Source of the DNA: Oxytricha trifallax
Lineage: Eukaryota > Ciliophora > Spirotrichea > Sporadotrichida > Oxytrichidae
Reading direction: 5' to 3'
DNA length: 64,000 nucleotides
NCBI GenBank assembly: GCA_000711775.1
Contig: ARYC01000106.1
Location: 161,737-225,736 of the forward strand
Under the pieces are notes generated by a model. The model saw only the letters and a list, made by a program, of their open reading frames with translations. It was not told where the DNA came from and did not search any database. The number at the start of each line of letters is the position of its first letter. Position 1 is the stretch's first letter. Of the stretch, positions 57,581 to 64,000 are shown in pieces. The translations under genes and the position numbers were made by a program.

Positions 57581-60224
57581 AATGTTATTATTCGCTCGGC
57601 TGTGCAGAATAATATCAAAAATTCAACTACTTTGTACTAACAAATTTTTAAAGCTATTTTTAAAGAATAAATTGATTTCATAAAAAAAATCATAATAATT
57701 TCGTACTCCATACTTTTTCATAGGCCAAATGTTCAATTCAATCTATAAAATTATAGTTCATCAAATTAATATCGTTTAAGATTTAAGATGAAATCTAATT
57801 AATTTTATTTTTAATTATTAATAAAATTATTTAAATATTCAATAAATTAAATAAGTATGTTAATTATTAGTAAAATTTTAAAGATTTTGAATTATAATTT
57901 TTAGCTATTTATTATTTTAGAATAAAGTATGATTAAATTTATATTACCTAGCTCGAGGTTTAAAATTAAAATTTTTTAAGAAATGGCATTAAATATACTC
58001 AGATATATATGAAATACATAGTTATTTAAAATAAAGTCTATAAATTGTTAATTATATATACTTTCAATTTATTATATTTGAGAATTTATAAATATAAAAT
58101 TTTAGATAAATAAGAAAAAAGAACAGAGATTCTGAATTTAATAGATTTCTTTTGAATAAATTTTATAATCCTCTTTTAATGAGTGTAAAATCAATTAAAT
58201 TAAAATATATTTGATAAGATAAATAATATTTTAGTATTTATAGTTTAAAAAAATGATCTTTTTGGAATTTAATAAAAAGATATAGTAATAAAAATTGTTT
58301 AAAAGTTAAAATATTTATAAAAATATAGTATAAAACAAAAATAATAATTGTGTTTTTATATATTTGAAAAAAAATGTTAAAAAAATAAGTAAAAATAAAT
58401 GAAGTGAAAAGGTATTGTAATATAAAATATGAAAAACCATCAATCTAAAAAATGATAAAAAGAAATAAAAAAAACATATAATAAATTATAAATTAAATAA
58501 ATATAAGTTAAAAATTAAAAATTATATAAATTAAAAATTTTTAATGAACATTCAACGCAATGATGCGCTTTGAGTAATAAAAATTAGGAATTCCATAGAC
58601 CTCATGTTACAATTAAAAGTTGAGCAAAAGTAGTTTGCAACTTATCTATAGTACTAATTGACCATCCATTTTACGTGAATTCGAAGTCAGATTGAAGAAA
58701 TCTGACTTCACTAAAAAGTTAGACTCAGAAGAATTCAAGTGGCGCTTTATTTACTATGCTTTTTAAAGATAAAATTGTCCTGTTTCCGCACATTGAGCCC
58801 TTCAAAGAATATAAATGTGTGCGAAAGTGTAAGGATCGTGTTAGTTGAGGGCTGAGGAGCACGATGTATTATGTTGGGCACAGTTTTGGATTTTATCATT
58901 TACTTATAAAGCATGTTAAATGTATCTTTAAAATAATCCACATTAATATATAACTTATAAAAAAATTTGAAAAATGTCAGGCAATTTAGTTTTTATAATT
59001 AGCTAAAATTTCCCCACTCCTCTATCATACAATTATATTTTTCTTGAATATTTCCCTTAAGCAATTTTTATCTTATTAAAACAATTCTAGTTTTATATTA
59101 TTGTTTCCAATCTTATATTTTAAATTTTAATTAGTTTTCTTTTTTATAAAATCTTAAACATTACCCCAAAACCCCAATAAGTGCTTAGTCGTTGAGTTTA
59201 TAGTAATTAGACTAGTCGTTTTTATGCAAAATGCGACTTATCGACAAGTTATTCGCATGTTAGTCTATGACTAGGTCGATTGAGGGTAGTCACTGAAGAT
59301 TTGAACATGGTAGTAAAAACATGCACCCATACCTCACCAATGTTGATTTGGGTTGCTTGCGATTTAGTCTTAATTACAACTGTTTATCTTTAATTTTAAC
59401 TAAACAATTAATCAATATAAGCTTATTCTACCTTACTTAAGTGTCCTAGCTGTCTAGTAGTCATAAGTGAGTGTTTGTTGCTTAGTCCGACTAGCTAGTC
59501 TTATGTTGATCTAGTCGGAAGGGTAGTCCGACTACCTAGTCGTAGTCGATGATTTCATAGTCTTAGTCTTACGACTAGCTGTTCCTCTCCACAGCTTTAT
59601 AAGAAAGTTTAAGCAAGATTCTTCAACTTCAGCCTCCAAGCAACCTCTGTATCTGTGTTATATCACTATCTTGCTGCATACTGTATATGAGTGAATGGGT
59701 ATCCTGCTATGTTTGAAGACTCAGGTCGTAAGTAGTCTAAACAGCGACTAGTCGAATCAAGACACACTAGCTAGTCGGATTTGCTGCCACAAGGTTGCTT
59801 AGTCGTAAGACTAGGTAAATTACTCCTTCAAGGATAACAATCACTTACCCTGAGCGAACCATGTCGAACCATTCACAATAGTATCACTACATGCTTAGCA
59901 TCATAATAGCAAGGGAAACTTGAGTCTACAGCGTTGGTGGAGCAAGAATTCATTTAGTTTAGACTAGGCTAGTCGTAGAACAGAAATTTTAAATTGGATG
60001 TCAGCTTAAACAAAATAGACATCAATCTACGATTCTGATAGATTAAACAACGTTAAACTGCTATCAATCATCCATGTATCGACTGTCATTGATGAAATCT
60101 AGCATGGAAAATCAAATGTCCAGAAAAATACATAACTTGCATCGTTCAATTTAATATCCTTAAAAGTTAATTATGCATTTTCTGGTTGATTTGATTCTCC
60201 ATGCTAGATTTCATCAATGACAGT
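57581..60224. repeat. Spacer copy 2 of the tandem unit
   Basis: Same content and order as 50883-53531: A/T-rich DNA, the hairpin-rich island (about 58660-58900), C4A4 plus AGTCG-rich region (about 59162-59990) and terminal palindrome (60081-60225). The left 1.6 kb appears identical to copy 1. The AGTCG part differs by scattered substitutions and indels. Confidence 0.92.
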
Positions 60225-60384
60225 CAAAACCCCAAAACCCTTTCAGTAGTTTGATTGAGTTTTTAATTGATAAAAGTAGATTATTAGTGCATACTTTATT
60301 AGGGTATTAATAGGGTTTATGTAGATGTTTAATGCTTAAATATTAGTAATTTAAGTTAGTATAACAAGCGAGTTTTAAAATATT

Positions 60385-61833
60385 TCACACAAACATAAGC
60401 TTAGAGTCATGTGGCAGTTCTCTGATTTTATCTTTCTAAGTTGATGTTTGATTGTTTCTATTGTTTGTTAATTCTCTTAGCTTGGCTTGATAATAGTGAG
60501 TATGCAAGTTCTCTGAGACCCTCATTTATTTTATTTTAATCTAGATATTGTTTGATTCTCTGCTTTGAATCTCTCTCACCCCTGCAGCTAAAGTAATCGT
60601 TTATTGCATGTCGCTCTCCATTATTATTACTGCTAGAGCCCAGATATCCATTAAGTGTCTCCATCTCTCCAATCCTCTCTCTCTGGGAAATATCCAGGAG
60701 TGCCGTAAACATTTCCTTATGTAGAGGCTTGCACTCTTTGAGCTCTGTTGAAGTCAATAATATAAACTCTAAGAGGCTGAAAGTTCATCATGATGTTTTC
60801 TTGCTTTAAGTCTCTATGAACATAACATAGCTTGTGAAGCTCTTCAATCCCTTCAACTATCTGATACTATCTAGCTAATTTATCTCTGACATCTATTGTC
60901 AGATAAGAATTCTCTGTAAGTCATTTCAAGTTAAGGAAGCCTGAAGGCTACATGATCTGTACCAAGTAAAATAGCATCAAGCTAGATTATATGCCTGCAA
61001 CTCATTTAACTCTGCCTTTTAAAGAGTACAATACTCATTAGCAAATTCCATTTGGAACTTGTCATCAGCAAGGAAGTAATTGAATGGATATATTTTGTAA
61101 TCATATAAGTCATCAGTAATGACTCTCTTCTCTATTTTATCTTCAAAGGTGAGGTAGCTTTCTAGGCAAGAATGAATCTAAGTCAATAATTTTCAAAATG
61201 GAAATCTTCATTGCCTCTATTTTAACCATGATTTTATTGATCTCAGAGACTGGAAAGTTCTTGACTGCTTTCTTCATTTTAACTTACTTCTAGACTTCAA
61301 CTCTAAGAGACTCCACTGGGTTTCTTGATCTTCTCTTTTAGAAGAATCTATTCCCTGTAGGTTCATGAATAAAGACAAAACTTTAATTGTGCCTTTTTCT
61401 TTAAGTGCACTTTGAGGTCTCTAGTATGAGAATATGGCTTCTCACAGAACTCACAGACATACATCTCATCTTTCTTTTAATGCTTGAGATATAACCTTGG
61501 CATTTCGTTGTGTATATATCTCAAGTGTCTCTTATAAGTTGACTTGTAAGTGAAAAACTTTATTGCATTCTTTGCATTATTAGTCAACTTTGGCTGGTAT
61601 TTATTAATGCTCTAGGCCGGGTTGTTAACCTCCTCCTCAATTTACACAGCTTCTATGATAACCTCTTACTTAACTTATATTTAAATCTCAAAGCTAGACT
61701 GGTCAAAGTTGTCATAAGTAGGCTCCCACTGAGTACAAGCGTCTCTGGTTTCTGCTTTTCTTGGTTGCTGGAATGATAATTTTTATTGACTTTACCCAAG
61801 TAATGCAGCTCTTCTCAAAAAGTTAGCGCTCAT
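60385..61833 (-). pseudogene. TBE D zinc-finger/kinase-like gene, several indels
   Basis: Start at 61833 (MSANFLRRAALLG), stop at 60385. Close to the TBE C copy. The second finger keeps RDLKVHLKKK, lost in C. The kinase-like part has HRDLK-QENIMM and the DFNRA-type segment but is broken by indels around 60600-60660 and 60860-60900. Total length happens to be a multiple of three, which does not mean the frame is intact. Confidence 0.75.
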
Positions 61834-62033
61834 TTTTGTTTGCTGATATATTTTATTATAATAATGATAAAATCTACCTAGATAAACTATTATAGTCGAG
61901 TATAAGACACTCTGGTAGTCTTTTTGCTGAGATGTAAGAAAATAAACTAACCATAAAAGACTGTAAGTTGACTTAATTAATGAGAATTTTATACATTTAG
62001 TAAATTAAAATACTCCTAATGAAGTTTTGTTTC

Positions 62034-62216
62034 TCTAGGAGGTCCTCCAAATCAAGTTTGAACTTAATGTGGAGGTAAAGTTATTAAACATTTTTAAATT
62101 AAATATGCTCCTAATTAAGTTTTAACCTTAAAATTTAACTCCTAATTAAGTTTGAACATAATTTGGAAGACCTCCTAAAATAATTAAACATTATTAGGAG
62201 CAATTTAATGGAGATA
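62034..62216. promoter_or_regulatory. Expanded GGAGGTCCTCC-type region, TBE D
   Basis: It carries AGGAGGTCCTCCAAAT, then two to three partial repeats of CTCCTAATTAAGTTT, then AGACCTCCT. Compared with TBE C there is an insertion or tandem expansion of the middle unit. Confidence 0.5.
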
Positions 62217-62397
62217 GATTGATAAAAATGGAAATCAATCTGTGAAGCTTGGAGCAAGTTTTTCAATGCTTCTCCGCATATCTTTTCAAGGTTGACCTTC
62301 AGTAGGTCCTCCCTATTTAGTAGAAAGATTTTAATAAACTTAGAATGGATATCCATAATTGTAAATTTCATTAACATTTCTAGAAAGAGGAAGCAAG

Positions 62398-63192
62398 ATG
62401 GAGTCTATGAATGATGCAATGAAGAGAATTTAATCTCAAGATTTAATAGGAAGATTTCGAAGTAAGGAGGACCTCTACAGATACATGGTTTAGTAAGGTA
62501 AGCTCTTACATAGCATTTTAATATTAAACATAGTTGGATTGTTCTTGCCAACTCAGGAAGGAACAAAAATTTCATTCTTAAAAGCCTTACTAAGTGAAGA
62601 GAAAAAAGTTTTAAGTCGAATGAAATTAGGATGATAGAGATACCTAACTACCCTGAAATATCAGTAACAAATCTCTATGATGATGCTTTGAGTGATCCAG
62701 ATGTTGCTCTCTGCCTACTATCAAAGTTGCAACTCTCTAATAAGTTGCCAGAGAGGAACTTCTGCTTTGGAGTTCTTGGAACTTTGAAACCTGAGTACTT
62801 GAATGAAGTTATATAAGAAGCACACAAGAAACGATACAGCATCTCTCCTGAAGAGAAAGAGAAGCAGGGAATTAAAATAAGTGACTCCTGGCTGTAGGAA
62901 CTGCAGAAGCACCCATTCATCTCAAGTAAGCATAGACTTCTAACTTTAATAGAAAAACCTGGCACTGCTATTTATTTGATGAAAGAGCGTAGCAAATTAA
63001 ACAGAGAGAGGAAGTCTTAAGTAAAACACGAATTAAGTAAGAGACTCTTCAAAGACTTTTAAAAACCAGATGAGATGAACATAGATTCTGGAGCTGGCAC
63101 TAAGAGAAGAAACATAGATAGGCCCAAGCAAGCCTTAAGAGGAAGAAAAAAAAGTGAAGGCAAACCCATTTATGAGCTAATTTAATATGTGA
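62398..63192 (+). pseudogene. TBE D 22-kDa-type gene, frameshifted
   Basis: ATG at 62398, intron 1 62498-62533 (36 nt), intron 2 62926-62952 (27 nt, one longer than in A, B and C; splicing still gives the right frame). One base is missing in the EEKKAIKSNEIRM stretch (about 62611) and four bases are inserted at NMGPS (about 63115). Other blocks (NKLPERNFCFGVLGTLKPEY; KKRYSISPEEKEKQG) are intact. Confidence 0.85.
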
Positions 63193-63198
63193 ACTTAT

Positions 63199-64000
63199 TC
63201 ATTCGCTTAAATCTAAAACTTATTTATAAACACAAAATCTCCCTTCTCTTGCACACACTTTAGCTTTATCATCGCTGACTCTCTTATCAGCACTCTTAAT
63301 AAAATCTAGTGTATCTATCTTCAAGTCGTGCATCAAGTGATAGAGCAGCAATTTCTTATAATGACCTTTTCAATAACCTCCAATATAATTCAATTCCATT
63401 GAACTAAGGGCTGTAAGGAACATTAAATACAGGTGTTATGTTTAGCCTTTCATATTCCTTCCTTGAGTCTTTAGTTTTATGAATTGACAAGTTATCAACG
63501 AATAGAATAATCTCTTTAGTAGCGTACCTCTGAGTTATTGCAAGAACTTAATATATTATTCAGTCTTTATAGAACGAGGGTGAATAACATAAGTCTGGAG
63601 GCCGCTATCTTCACTTATTCCACCAAGAATAGCATGAGTTTACACCTTATCTTTTAAGTCATAAACTTCTATATTACTATACCTCTTGTACCAAGACCTT
63701 GATATAAAGGTATTGAACGTAAATAGTGCCTCATCAGCGTATATAAACTTTATATTATGCTCTTAAGACCTCTGCATTTAATCGAATATATAATTTAAAT
63801 TAGTCTTATAAAATGGAACATTAAGTCAATCACTCTCTTAATGCTATTGGCTGTCTTGTAAGATATTCCGTTCTTTTATATATGTTAGCTATCGATTAAG
63901 CAGTTATGTGAAGCTCAGGAAATTGGCGATGAAACATCACAGCCCTCTAAGCTAGAGAGAAATGATCCCAGTATTTAAGAGTCTTATCATTAATGAGATA
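63199..64000 (-). pseudogene. TBE D transposase, 3' part, frameshifted
   Basis: C-terminal two thirds up to the window edge. The stop aligns with that of A and C. An extra base in the GGCCTTTTCAATAACC-equivalent stretch and a lost codon before the second Asp motif break the frame. The N terminus lies outside the window. Confidence 0.75.

Larger units (their letters stand above)
60225..64000. mobile_element. TBE D, cut by the window end
   Basis: Left end CAAAACCCCAAAACCCT preceded by the same palindrome as TBE C. 3.78 kb is present. The gene order is as in A and C. Its upstream regulatory segment is longer than in C (an extra AATTAAGTTT-containing unit at about 62090-62160). Confidence 0.93.

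Noticed and set aside
62675-62965. Minus-strand frames antisense to the TBE 22-kDa-type gene (also 47498-47704 and 55400-55582)
   Set aside because: They are shadows of the real plus-strand gene, which has conserved residues and introns; the antisense frames vary between copies.
1-64000. rRNA, tRNA, CRISPR arrays, bacterial operons, ribosome-binding sites
   Set aside because: None recognised; the genetic code usage, introns, TBEs and IES show a ciliate germline genome where prokaryotic features are not expected.
1-64000. Euplotes-type code (TGA as Cys) or a standard code
   Set aside because: TAA and TAG occur throughout clear genes such as the transposase, kinase-like and BAR-like frames, while TGA ends them; the standard code leaves only fragments of each.

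Overview
The window reads as germline (micronuclear) DNA of a spirotrich ciliate of the Oxytricha/Stylonychia type. Three things point there. Long reading frames appear only when TAA and TAG are read as Gln and TGA is the sole stop. Several complete and broken transposons carry C4A4 telomere-like ends with the gene set of the telomere-bearing elements (TBE). One large gene is cut by a short AT-rich segment flanked by a direct-repeat pointer, as expected of an internal eliminated sequence (IES). No family assignment below comes from a database search; all rest on reading the sequence.

Layout. 1-27.4 kb is extremely AT-rich and carries small genes and decaying copies on both strands, mostly 86-160 codons. 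At least eleven end in hydrophobic-Pro-x-Lys-stop. Several are paralogues of one another, and one convergent gene pair is present twice. A TBE end remnant (about 0.8 kb) and an 814-bp palindrome (10.8-11.6 kb) lie among them. Two islands look like ordinary cellular genes: a BAR-domain-like protein (18.25-18.85 kb) and a multi-pass membrane RING-H2 protein (19.4-21.9 kb) with two in-frame TGAs. Two minus-strand paralogues sharing an HYRDF motif follow at 28.1-29.8 kb.

30.2 to about 44.35 kb holds one very large minus-strand gene in many coding pieces: parallel beta-helix repeats, a Cys-rich stretch, several transmembrane helices and a long Gln-rich tail, a layout known from giant ciliate surface proteins. 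At least three insertions sit inside it: a TBE end fragment (35.6 kb), a 421-bp palindrome (38.9 kb), and a 1.63-kb retroelement-like unit (42.1-43.8 kb) with a 9-bp target duplication, a (TTA)n tail and an unrecognised 392-codon frame.

44.7-64 kb is a TBE cluster. A 353-bp palindrome abuts a complete 4.1-kb TBE (A). That is joined to a left-truncated TBE (B) whose transposase frame is intact. A 2.65-kb spacer, TBE C, a second spacer copy and TBE D (cut by the window end) follow, so spacer plus TBE form a 6.7-kb tandem repeat. Each TBE encodes, in order, a minus-strand zinc-finger/kinase protein (57-kDa type), a plus-strand protein with two tiny introns (22-kDa type) and a minus-strand DDE transposase (42-kDa type). 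The spacer contains a hairpin-rich island and a region dense in AGTCG/CGACT words beside another C4A4 tract.

Main limits: exact MDS, IES and intron borders of the large gene, start codons of several small genes, and whether the small genes are expressed cannot be settled from sequence alone.
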